A stretch of DNA of 64,000 bases from Shinella sp. XGS7 (GTDB lineage: Bacteria; Pseudomonadota; Gammaproteobacteria; Burkholderiales; Burkholderiaceae_C): NCBI RefSeq assembly GCF_020535565.1, contig NZ_CP084758.1:1453501-1517500 (forward strand). Reading direction: 5' to 3'. The number at the start of each line of letters is the position of its first letter. Positions within the stretch are counted from its first letter, which is position 1. A program made the translations under genes and the position numbers. This document shows, one piece after another, positions 10,844 to 22,454 of this stretch. The notes beneath the pieces were generated by a model that was given only the letters and a program-made list of their open reading frames with translations, had not been told where the DNA came from and ran no database searches.

Positions 10844-11186
10844 GGCGGGGCTCAGGCGTGCATTCAACGGCGGCCCCGGCCCGGTAAGTAAGCACTCAGG
10901 CCTTGACTTATCCCCAGTTTGTAGCCAGCGAGGCGGGGCCGTGGACAAAGTCCGTCCGGCTCTCAGTGTTTCCCCGATGGACGGCTAAGTGCTTGATTCA
11001 TAAGGATTGCACCGATTTGGGGGGGAATGGCTTTTGCAAAGCCCGGCCGCGCCGGGCCCGCCGGATGGCGCGACTGTTAGCAAGTCACCCACAAAGTTAT
11101 CCACAGAAATTGCCCCTTGTGGGAAAAGTCTTGTGGATCAGCTACTTGGGCTCCAAAGCTCAGACGGCGCTTGAGCGGAGGTCTCA
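10844..11186. promoter_or_regulatory. hemE-priA gap with DnaA-box-like sites
   Basis: This 343-base gap holds no convincing gene. It contains a perfect DnaA-box sequence TTATCCACA at 11097-11105, a one-mismatch box in reverse at 11132-11140 (TGTGGATCA), a one-mismatch box TTATCCCCA at 10908-10916, and a 7-bp hairpin GCCCGGC/GCCGGGC at 11041-11057 without a T-run. It is clearly richer in AT than the flanking genes. The boxes lie 45-280 bases before priA. DnaA-linked control of priA is an inference. This is not proposed as the main replication origin because dnaA, dnaN and gyrB are absent. Confidence 0.45.
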
Positions 11187-13283
<2,097 letters not shown>

Positions 13284-13292
13284 ACCGGGGCC

Positions 13293-13769
13293 TCAGCCCC
13301 GCCGGGGCGAGGCGGCATGCTGCCCCAGATGATCCTGCAGCGCCTCGGCATCGATCAGGCGCACGCGGCGCAGACCGCGCGGGCCGCGCATTAGGCGGCC
13401 GCGGGCACGCTGGGCCGCCTCGGGCGGACAGATCTCAGGCTCGGGGCTGAGCACCTCGCCCACGCGGTCCACCAGCAAGGCCAGGCGGCCGCGGCCGGTT
13501 TCCAGAATCACCAGCACACCGCCGGCTGCGCGCAGGCCGGGCTCACCGTCCAGGCCGTGCAGATCCACCACCGGCAGGTAGGGTGTCGGGTGTTCGTCGA
13601 GCAGGCCCATGCCGGGGCCGGCCCCTTGCTGAGGGCGCAGCGCCTGCACCAGACTCAGCTCGACGGCGTAGTCGTGACCGTCCAGGCTCAGGCCCAGGTA
13701 TTCGGCCTGTACCGCTTCCCAGATCCGGCCGGGGTGGACGGGGCTCGGCATGAGGTGTGAGGCGTGCAT
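13293..13769 (-). CDS. CheW-like coupling domain protein
   Basis: This 158-residue protein is mostly one CheW-like domain: AEYLGLSLDGHDYAVELSLV, then a PYLPVVDLHGL strand and GRGRLALLVDRVGEVLSPEP. CheW domains couple chemoreceptors to CheA. ATG 13769 has AGGGAG at good spacing and gives MHASHLMPS; longer starts lack a ribosome site. It is downstream of the chemoreceptor gene in the same minus-strand run, 31 bases apart. The degenerate first strand and the position after a receptor suggest a dedicated or accessory adaptor. It converges with priA. Confidence 0.8.
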   Translation of the reverse strand: MHASHLMPSPVHPGRIWEAVQAEYLGLSLDGHDYAVELSLVQALRPQQGAGPGMGLLDEHPTPYLPVVDLHGLDGEPGLRAAGGVLVILETGRGRLALLVDRVGEVLSPEPEICPPEAAQRARGRLMRGPRGLRRVRLIDAEALQDHLGQHAASPRRG

Positions 13770-13800
13770 CAAGCAACTCCCTGCGGCTGGCGCTCTAGGC

Positions 13801-15534
13801 TCAGAAGCTGGCCCATTCCCCATCGGTACCGGTCGCGGCCGGCGCGGGGCGCGGTGTGGCGGCAGCGGGCTTGCGGCCGAAGTCGGGGCGGCTCACATTG
13901 GTTGCGCGCTGCGGGCCGCGGCGCTCCACAAAGGTGGCACCGGTGGCCGGGGCGGCGGGGGTGGCGCGCGGCATGCCGGGGGCGGCGGCGCTCTCGCTGG
14001 TGCGGAACAGGGCCACGGCCTGCACCAGGGTGTCGGCCTGCTGGCGCAGGCTTTCGGCCGCGGCGGCGCTTTCCTCCACCAGGGCGGCGTTCTGCTGGGT
14101 GGCCTGGTCCATATGGGTCACGGCCTCGCTCACCTGGGAGACGCCGCTCATCTGCTCGCGGCTGCCCGCGGCGATCTCGCCCACGATGTCGCTCACGCGC
14201 TGCACCGAGGCCTTGACCTCCAGCATGGTGCTGCCGGCCTTGTCCACGAGGCTGGAGCCGGCGTTGACCCGCTCCACGCTCTTGTTGATCAGGGTCTTGA
14301 CCTGGCGAGCCGCTTCGGCGCAGCGCTGGGCGAGTTCGCGCACTTCCTGAGCAACGACGGCGAAGCCGCGGCCGGCCTCGCCCGCCCGGGCGGCTTCGAC
14401 ACCAGCATTCAGGGCCAGCAGGTTCGTCTGGAAGGCGATCTCGTCGATCACGGAGATGATCTGGCTGATCTTCTGCGAGGACTGCTCGATGCGGCCCATG
14501 GTGTTCACCACCTCGCCGACGACCTGGCTGCCCTGGTCGGCCACGCCCGAGGCCTGGTTGGCCAGCTGGCTGGCCTGGGCAGCGTTGTCGGCATTGTTCT
14601 GGGCTGTGCCGTTGATTTCTTCCATCGAGGCGGCGGTCTGCTGCAGGGCCGAGGCCTGCTTTTCGGTGCGCACGCTCAGATCGGTATTGCCCTGGCTGAT
14701 CTGGGCGCTGGCGGTGGCAACGCTCTCAGCGTTCTGGCGGATGGAGGTCACCAGCTCGGCCAGGTTGTTGCGCATTTCGGTCAGCGCTGACAGCAGCGGA
14801 TTGAACTCGTCACGCCCGCGGTCAACGACCTCGAAGGCCAGGTCACCATCGCGGACGCGCTGCGCGATCTGGCTCGCGCTATCGATGCGCTGGCGCAGAT
14901 TCCGGGCCAGCAGCCAGACGGAGGCCACCAGGAGCGCTATCACCGCAGCAACCATGATCTTGAGCGTCAGCACCAGTTGATCGGAGCGCTGTTCCACGCC
15001 GAGCTTGATGGCTCCCGTCAGAGCTTTCTTGTGAGCCTCAACGCCCAGGGCGAGCTTCTCCAGCACAACGTTGCGTGCCGGGATCGTCTTGTCCACGAGG
15101 AATGCGAAGGCCGCCTCCTTGTCTCCCGACTGGACCAGTCCGACGTTGGATTCGGCGATGTGCCAGAACTGGACCAGCGCAGCGCTGATGAAATCAGCCT
15201 CGGCGCGACTGGCGGGGTTGACCCGATAGGCCTTGACCAGTTCGTCGATCTGCTGGCGATGCAGGGCGATCTGGCCCAGGGCCTGATCCCGCTCGTCCTT
15301 GTTGCGCGAGAGCATGGCGTGTCGTAGCTGCAGCGAGCTGCGGGTGACGGCCAGCTCCAGGGCTGAAATCTGGGAGAGCTGGGCGACATCCACGGCCCCG
15401 ACCCGCTGCGCCGTCGCACTGATCTGGCTCAGTTGCACCCAGGCGAAGATCGCGACTGCGACCAGGCTCGCGCTGACCAGGCCGTTCACGAGATAGAAGC
15501 GTTGAGCGAAGCTCAATCGAGTCAGCAGTGACAT
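13801..15534 (-). CDS. Methyl-accepting chemotaxis protein
   Basis: This 577-residue chemoreceptor has TM1 (about 14-34), a four-helix-bundle periplasmic sensor (35-187), TM2 (about 188-210), a HAMP domain (about 211-265), and a long cytoplasmic signalling hairpin. The tip reads DEIAFQTNLLALNAGVEAAR; most receptors have NAAVEAA, so a Gly replaces an Ala at the kinase-contact tip. The C-terminus is proline/alanine-rich and ends EWASF, resembling the xWxxF tether that binds CheR and CheB. ATG 15534 has AAGGAG. It lies between two CheW-like genes. No cheA is in the window, so it must use a kinase encoded elsewhere. The ligand is unknown. Confidence 0.95.
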   Translation of the reverse strand: MSLLTRLSFAQRFYLVNGLVSASLVAVAIFAWVQLSQISATAQRVGAVDVAQLSQISALELAVTRSSLQLRHAMLSRNKDERDQALGQIALHRQQIDELVKAYRVNPASRAEADFISAALVQFWHIAESNVGLVQSGDKEAAFAFLVDKTIPARNVVLEKLALGVEAHKKALTGAIKLGVEQRSDQLVLTLKIMVAAVIALLVASVWLLARNLRQRIDSASQIAQRVRDGDLAFEVVDRGRDEFNPLLSALTEMRNNLAELVTSIRQNAESVATASAQISQGNTDLSVRTEKQASALQQTAASMEEINGTAQNNADNAAQASQLANQASGVADQGSQVVGEVVNTMGRIEQSSQKISQIISVIDEIAFQTNLLALNAGVEAARAGEAGRGFAVVAQEVRELAQRCAEAARQVKTLINKSVERVNAGSSLVDKAGSTMLEVKASVQRVSDIVGEIAAGSREQMSGVSQVSEAVTHMDQATQQNAALVEESAAAAESLRQQADTLVQAVALFRTSESAAAPGMPRATPAAPATGATFVERRGPQRATNVSRPDFGRKPAAATPRPAPAATGTDGEWASF

Positions 15535-15595
15535 GTCGTTCTCCTTGAGGGTGGCAAAGATGGATGAGGGCTATCAGCCTCTTGGGGGCGTCCGT

Positions 15596-16177
15596 TCAGG
15601 ACTCGTCCGCGGCACAGTGCTTGCGGGCGTTGTGGAGATCGATCCAGGGGCTGGGATCGAGCAGCAGCACATGGCGCTGGGTCTCGGTGCTGACCAGGGC
15701 GCGCAGATGGCGGTGGGCGAAGTCGCCCGGCAGCTGGGGCAGCAGGCGCAGGCGCTGGGGCGGCACGGGCAGCACATCCAGCACCTCGTCCACCACCAGG
15801 CCCAGGCGGCGCTCCTCGTGCACCAGCACGATCACGGCGCGCAGGGCCGCGTCTTCGGCCGGTGCAGGGGGCAGGCCCAGCAGACGGCGCAGGTCCAGCA
15901 GGGCGATCACCTGGCCGCGCAGGTCCAGCACGCCCAGCACCGCGCTGTCCTGGCCCGGGATGGGCAGGGCGCTCTGGTGGCTGCGAATCTCCTGGATGCT
16001 GCGCAGGGGCAGGCCGTATTCCTGACCGCCGGCCCGGAAGCACAGCAGTTCCAGGGCCCCGGCCGCCTCATCCGCACCTCCTTGCGCGTCGGGCAGAACA
16101 GATCCGGCCAGGGCCAGGGGCATGGCGGCCGCCGCGCTGGGGCGGGCTTCGACGAGGGGGAGGGTGACGGTGGACAT
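15596..16177 (-). CDS. CheW chemotaxis coupling protein
   Basis: This 193-residue protein has an alanine-rich leader of about 50 residues followed by a complete CheW domain: ELLCFRAGGQEYGLPLRSIQEI, VLGVLDLRGQVIALLDLRRLL and ERRLGLVVDEVLDVLPV. This domain links receptors to CheA. ATG 16177 (MSTVTLPLVEA) is preferred; a TTG 45 bases upstream would extend it but has no ribosome site. It is upstream of the receptor gene in the same run (62-base gap) and is preceded by a 9-bp inverted repeat and a motif also found before the receiver gene at 17868. Confidence 0.88.
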   Translation of the reverse strand: MSTVTLPLVEARPSAAAAMPLALAGSVLPDAQGGADEAAGALELLCFRAGGQEYGLPLRSIQEIRSHQSALPIPGQDSAVLGVLDLRGQVIALLDLRRLLGLPPAPAEDAALRAVIVLVHEERRLGLVVDEVLDVLPVPPQRLRLLPQLPGDFAHRHLRALVSTETQRHVLLLDPSPWIDLHNARKHCAADES

Positions 16178-16229
16178 CGCGTGAGACCCGGGGGCAGCCG
16201 GGTGTTGGATCGTGATGTCCAAATGCTAA

Positions 16230-16276
16230 TTGATACAAGTGATAGGTGCATCAATTTTATGCGTGAAACCTATCAC
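16230..16276 (-). promoter_or_regulatory. Inverted repeat and shared motif upstream of cheW
   Basis: A perfect 9-bp inverted repeat, GTGATAGGT (16239-16247) and ACCTATCAC (16268-16276), separated by 20 bases, lies between the REC-Hpt gene and cheW. The left arm overlaps TTGATACAAGTGATA (16230-16244), which recurs with one change before the receiver gene (17811-17825). The stretch is AT-rich. It may be an operator or a promoter region; a hairpin role is less likely because of the long loop and missing T-run. Confidence 0.5.
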
Positions 16277-16314
16277 ATTTGCCGGTCAAACCGGCGCCGC
16301 CGCGGGTTTGGGGG

Positions 16315-17085
16315 CTAACGCAGCGCGCCCAGGGCGGTGCGCAGCCGGGGCCAGAGCGCGCGCATCGCCGCCGTGTCGGCCTGCTCGCCGGCCTGCTCCA
16401 GGGCCTTGGCCAGGTCTGCCGCCTGGTCGTGGCCCAGGCTCAGCAGCACCGACTTGAGGCTGTGAGCCAGGCGGCGCAGGGCCGGCGCATCGCCGCCCGC
16501 CAGGGCCTGATCGCCTTCAGCCATATCGGCCCGGAACTGTTGCAGGCAGCTGGCGCGGAAGGCGTGATAGAGCGGGGCATTGCCGCCGAAATGCTCGGCA
16601 ATGGCCGCGGCCTGGCGGGCTTGGGGTGGGCCGGCATCGTCCGCCTCGGGCCTGGACTCGGGTGTGAGCTCGAGTGCGAAGTGCGTGGCAGGCACGGTCG
16701 CTCCTTCAGCCAGGGCATCGCGCACACAGGCTTCCAGCTCGGCCAGGCCGCAGGGTTTGGACAGCAGGCGCCAGACCTCGGGGCGCTCCAGGCGCTCCCG
16801 GGTGCTGGGGGTCAGCCCGGCGCTGAACACGGCCAGCCGGGCGCCGGCACGCAGGGCGGGCTGGGCGGCCAGGGCCTCGATCAGCTCGAAACCGGAGCGG
16901 TCGGGCAGCATCAGATCGGTTAGCACCAGGGCGGCCGGGGCCCGAGCCAGCTCGGCCAGGCCCGCATCCACGGAGCCGACGGTCAGCAGCTCAATCTCGA
17001 AGTCTTCCAGGGCCAGCTGCACAAAGCGCTGCAGGGACAGGTCATCCTCGACCAGCAGCACCCGGGGGCGGCCCGCGCTGCTCAT
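16315..17085 (-). CDS. REC-Hpt phosphorelay protein
   Basis: This 256-residue protein has an N-terminal receiver domain (about 7-125; acidic pocket E13/D14/D15, phospho-acceptor Asp57 in VLTDLMLPD, conserved Lys110) and a C-terminal histidine phosphotransfer domain (about 155-250) with His208 in RRLAHSLKSVLLSLG. Both phospho-sites are intact, so it could pass phosphate between a kinase and another receiver. It overlaps the HTH-REC gene before it by 4 bases (ATGA type), so the two are co-translated. No histidine-kinase core is present in it. The pairing with HTH-REC suggests a short relay, which is inference. Confidence 0.88.
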   Translation of the reverse strand: MSSAGRPRVLLVEDDLSLQRFVQLALEDFEIELLTVGSVDAGLAELARAPAALVLTDLMLPDRSGFELIEALAAQPALRAGARLAVFSAGLTPSTRERLERPEVWRLLSKPCGLAELEACVRDALAEGATVPATHFALELTPESRPEADDAGPPQARQAAAIAEHFGGNAPLYHAFRASCLQQFRADMAEGDQALAGGDAPALRRLAHSLKSVLLSLGHDQAADLAKALEQAGEQADTAAMRALWPRLRTALGALR

Positions 17086-17762
17086 GAGAGCGCGCTCTCC
17101 CGGCGGCTCTCCAGCTGCTGGCGTAGCAGAGCGGGCAGCTCGGTCACCAGACGGGGCTTGTGCACCACGGGCAGGCCCTGCAGGGCGAACTCATAGGGCT
17201 GGCGCTGACCCTCGTCCAGCGAGGTCACCACGATCAGACGGCTGCCGGCGAACTGGGGCTGGGAGCGCAGGCTGGTGATCAGGGTGGCGCCGTCTATGCC
17301 CGGCAGCAGGATGTCCACCAGCAGCAGCTCGGGCTGGAGCTGGCCATACATGGCCAGACCCGCGATCCCGTCCGAGGCCATATGCAGCTCCAGCTCGGGG
17401 AACTGCTGGGCCAGCAGCATGGAGATCAGGGTCTGGTAGTGCACAGAGTCCTCGATCAGCAGCAGGCGCGGGCGCTGGGCGCCGTCCGCCGGCTGGCTGG
17501 CGGGGGCCGGGGCGGCGATGGCGGCTCCGGCAGCAGCCGTTGCCGCGGCACCGCCACCACGCCGCGCCAGCCAGGCTTCCACCGAGGCACGGGCAATGCG
17601 GCGGTGGCCGCCCGGCGTTTTCCAGGCCTCCAGCTCGCCGCGGTCCACCATCAGCTGCACCGAGCGCACGGCCATGCCCAGCAGGCGCGCCACCTCCAGG
17701 GTGCTGTAGTCGGCCTGGGATTCGGGCAGGGGGGCGGTCAATGCGGGACTGGGCTTGGGCAT
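17082..17762 (-). CDS. Excisionase/MerR-type HTH fused to a receiver domain
   Basis: This 226-residue protein has a helix-turn-helix of the BldC/excisionase class at 19-66 (YSTLEVARLLGMAVRSVQLM, then the wing KTPGGHRRI), an alanine-rich linker, and a receiver domain from about 98 with E104/D105, phospho-acceptor Asp150 (LLLVDILLPGIDG) and Lys202. The order is the reverse of ordinary response regulators, which have the receiver first. It opens the minus-strand run towards REC-Hpt, cheW and the receptor. It is a likely DNA-binding output of the locus, and its target may be the shared motif nearby (inference). Confidence 0.88.
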   Translation of the reverse strand: MPKPSPALTAPLPESQADYSTLEVARLLGMAVRSVQLMVDRGELEAWKTPGGHRRIARASVEAWLARRGGGAAATAAAGAAIAAPAPASQPADGAQRPRLLLIEDSVHYQTLISMLLAQQFPELELHMASDGIAGLAMYGQLQPELLLVDILLPGIDGATLITSLRSQPQFAGSRLIVVTSLDEGQRQPYEFALQGLPVVHKPRLVTELPALLRQQLESRRESALS

Positions 17763-17810
17763 TGCGCAATTTTGCCGATTTTTGGGTCACTCTGGTCAAA
17801 CAGGACTTGA

Positions 17811-17825
17811 TTGATAAAAGTGATA
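17811..17825 (+). promoter_or_regulatory. Motif shared with the cheW upstream region
   Basis: TTGATAAAAGTGATA at 17811-17825 matches TTGATACAAGTGATA at 16230-16244 at 14 of 15 positions. It lies in the AT-rich divergent gap between the HTH-REC gene and the receiver gene, 42 bases before the latter's ATG. Two near-identical copies in a GC-rich locus suggest a common regulator binding site. Confidence 0.45.
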
Positions 17826-17867
17826 CAAACAATAATAGAGCCAAGCCAAGAGCCGCAGGAGTGCGCC

Positions 17868-18242
17868 ATGAGCAAGACCGTTCTGATCGTTGACGACCAC
17901 GCCGATATCCGCCGGCTGATCCGCATGACCCTGGAGTTCGAGGACTACCAGATCCATGAGGCTGCCGATGGCGAAAGCGCCCTGCAGCTGGCCGCGGCCC
18001 TGCGGCCCGATGTGGTGCTGCTGGACGTGATGATGCCCGGTGCCCTGGACGGGCTGGAGGTCTGCGCCCGGCTCAAGGCCGACACGCGCTTCGCCGGCAT
18101 GCAGGTCATCCTGCTGAGCGCCCGTGGCCAGGCCCGCGACCGCGAGGCCGGCCTGCGCGCCGGGGCCGACGCCTATATGGTCAAGCCCTTCAGCCCCCTG
18201 CAGCTGATCGACCATCTGGCCAGCCTGCCGCTCTCGGCCTGA
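17868..18242 (+). CDS. Single-domain response regulator
   Basis: This 124-residue protein is a receiver domain only: acidic pocket D9/D10 in TVLIVDDHAD, phospho-acceptor Asp53 in VVLLDVMMPG, and the KPFSP lysine near the end. With no output domain it works through protein contact, like CheY. ATG 17868 follows GCAGGAG. It is 13 bases upstream of the HD-GYP gene, so the phosphorylated receiver may control that phosphodiesterase, or be the target of the REC-Hpt protein. It is transcribed divergently from the HTH-REC gene. Confidence 0.93.
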   Translation: MSKTVLIVDDHADIRRLIRMTLEFEDYQIHEAADGESALQLAAALRPDVVLLDVMMPGALDGLEVCARLKADTRFAGMQVILLSARGQARDREAGLRAGADAYMVKPFSPLQLIDHLASLPLSA

Positions 18243-18255
18243 GGAGGTCCGGCCC

Positions 18256-19047
18256 ATGCTGCAGCCCACCTCGCCCGGCGCCTTCATGCCGCCGCCCCCG
18301 CCGCCGCCGCGCAGCAGCGACCGCGTCTTCGATGCCGCGGCCGCGGCCCAGATGGAACGCATCGTGATGGATCTGGGGCGCATGTACCACGAGCGCAATG
18401 AGGCCCTGCGCGAGGTCTCGCGTGCCCACCACGAGGCCCTGCTGCGCCTGTCCCTGGCGGCCGACTTCAAGGACGACGACACCGGCGTCCACATCCTGCG
18501 TATCGGTTATCTGGCCGAGGCCCTGGCCCTGTTCATGGGCGAGTCCGCCGCCTTTGCGCACCAGCTCAGCCGGGCCGCGCCCATGCACGACATCGGCAAG
18601 ATCGGCATTCCCGACGCCGTGCTCAAGAAGCCCGGCGCCTACACCGCCGAGGAGCGGGCCGTCATGAACGAGCACCCGCGCATGGGGGCCAAGATCCTGG
18701 GCCGTTCGCGCATTCCGCTGTTTCAGCTGGCGGCCGAGGTGGCCCTGGGGCACCACGAGCGCTGGGACGGCAGCGGCTACCCCGGCGGCCTGGTGGGCCC
18801 GGCCATTCCCCTGTCCGCGCGCATCGTGGCCGTGGTGGACTATTTCGACGCCCTGACCATGGACCGCTGCTACCGCAAGGCATTTCCGGACGAGGTGGCC
18901 CTGCGCATGCTGGCCGAGCAGCGCGGCAGCGCCTTCGATCCGCGCATCGTCGATGCCTTTTTGCGCAATGCCGCCGCGCTGCTGGAGTTGCGAGATCGCA
19001 TCAATCGCCAGCCGCCCAACTTCGAGACCCTGGTCGAAAACGAATGA
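18256..19047 (+). CDS. HD-GYP cyclic-di-GMP phosphodiesterase
   Basis: This 263-residue protein has a proline-rich N-terminus (PPPPPPP at 12-18), a helical segment, then an HD-GYP domain. The metal-binding HD pair is MHDIGKIGIPD (H111/D112), and the second motif GHHERWDGSGYPGGL (165-179) is complete, so it should hydrolyse c-di-GMP. There is no fused receiver; the preceding single-domain receiver probably takes that part, as a split version of the usual REC-HD-GYP arrangement. AGGAGG at 18242-18247 supports the start. A secreted binding protein follows 19 bases later. Confidence 0.92.
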   Translation: MLQPTSPGAFMPPPPPPPRSSDRVFDAAAAAQMERIVMDLGRMYHERNEALREVSRAHHEALLRLSLAADFKDDDTGVHILRIGYLAEALALFMGESAAFAHQLSRAAPMHDIGKIGIPDAVLKKPGAYTAEERAVMNEHPRMGAKILGRSRIPLFQLAAEVALGHHERWDGSGYPGGLVGPAIPLSARIVAVVDYFDALTMDRCYRKAFPDEVALRMLAEQRGSAFDPRIVDAFLRNAAALLELRDRINRQPPNFETLVENE

Positions 19048-19066
19048 AAGCCCGAGGATGCAGATC

Positions 19067-19912
19067 ATGAACAGTGTTTGTTCCAGCCGCCTGGCGGCTC
19101 CTGGCAAGACCTGGCGCCTGCTGGCCCTGGGGCTGCTGCTGGGCGCCCAGGCCTTGCTGGCGGCTCGCCCGGCCGCCGCGGCCGATGTTCCCACCCTGCA
19201 GCGCCTGCGCACCAGCGGTGAGCTCAAGGTCTGCATCTGGCCGGACTATTACGGCATCACCTATCGCAACCCCAACACCCAGCAGCTGGGCGGCATCGAC
19301 ATCGAGCTCTCCGCCGAGCTGGCCAAGGATCTCAAACTCAAGCTCACATACGTGGAGTCCTCCTTCACCCAGCTGATCGAGGATGTGAGCAGCAGCCGCT
19401 GCGATGTGGCCATGTTTGCCGTGGGCGTGCTGCCCCAGCGCCAGGCCCGCATGGCCTTCACCAAGCCCTACCTTCAGAGCGATATCTATGGCGTGACCAC
19501 CCGCTCCAACCGCGCCGTGCGCGACTGGGCCGATATCGACCGCCCCGGCGTGCTGGTGGGCGTGCAGGCGGGCACTTTCATGGAGCCGGTGATGAGCGCG
19601 GCCCTGAAGAAAGCTCAGGTGGTGGTGGTGCGCCCGCCGGCCACGCGCGAGCGCGAGCTGGAGGCCGGCCGCATCGATGTCTTCATGACCGACTATCCCT
19701 ACAGCCGCCGCCTGCTGGACAACGCCGACTGGGCCCGCCTCGTGCCGCCGCCCCAGCCCTTCCATGTGCTGCCCTATGCCTACGCCACGCGGCAGAACGA
19801 CGCGGCCTGGCTGGCGCGGCTGGACGAATTTGTGGCCGCCATCAAGCGCGACGGCCGCCTCAAGGCCGCCGCCGCCCGCTACGGTCTGAGCGAGATCGTG
19901 GTGAACCAGTGA
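19067..19912 (+). CDS. Family 3 extracellular solute-binding protein
   Basis: This 281-residue periplasmic protein has a Sec signal (residues about 1-41, cleaved after the PAAAA run) and a bi-lobed family 3 fold typical of amino-acid binding proteins: GELKVCIWPDYYGITYRN, LGGIDIELSAELAKDLKLKL, the VAMFAVGVLPQRQARMAFTK hinge region, and YPYSRRLL. ATG 19067 is chosen for GAGG at 19054-19057; ATG 19058 is also possible. No permease or ATPase genes accompany it. It is followed after 16 bases by a membrane histidine kinase, so it may act as that kinase's ligand-presenting partner (inference). Confidence 0.9.
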   Translation: MNSVCSSRLAAPGKTWRLLALGLLLGAQALLAARPAAAADVPTLQRLRTSGELKVCIWPDYYGITYRNPNTQQLGGIDIELSAELAKDLKLKLTYVESSFTQLIEDVSSSRCDVAMFAVGVLPQRQARMAFTKPYLQSDIYGVTTRSNRAVRDWADIDRPGVLVGVQAGTFMEPVMSAALKKAQVVVVRPPATRERELEAGRIDVFMTDYPYSRRLLDNADWARLVPPPQPFHVLPYAYATRQNDAAWLARLDEFVAAIKRDGRLKAAAARYGLSEIVVNQ

Positions 19913-19928
19913 GACCCGGCCCCGTCGC

Positions 19929-22427
<2,499 letters not shown>

Positions 22428-22454
22428 AGGGCGAGGCCCCTGAGCCCCGGGCGA

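Noticed and set aside
10844-11186. Chromosomal replication origin
   Set aside because: Only one perfect DnaA box and two imperfect ones; no dnaA, dnaN, gyrB, rnpA or rpmH nearby, and no AT-rich unwinding element was evident.
16177-16222. Upstream TTG start for cheW
   Set aside because: It would add 15 residues without any Shine-Dalgarno and would run into the inverted-repeat region; the ATG gives the normal family N-terminus.
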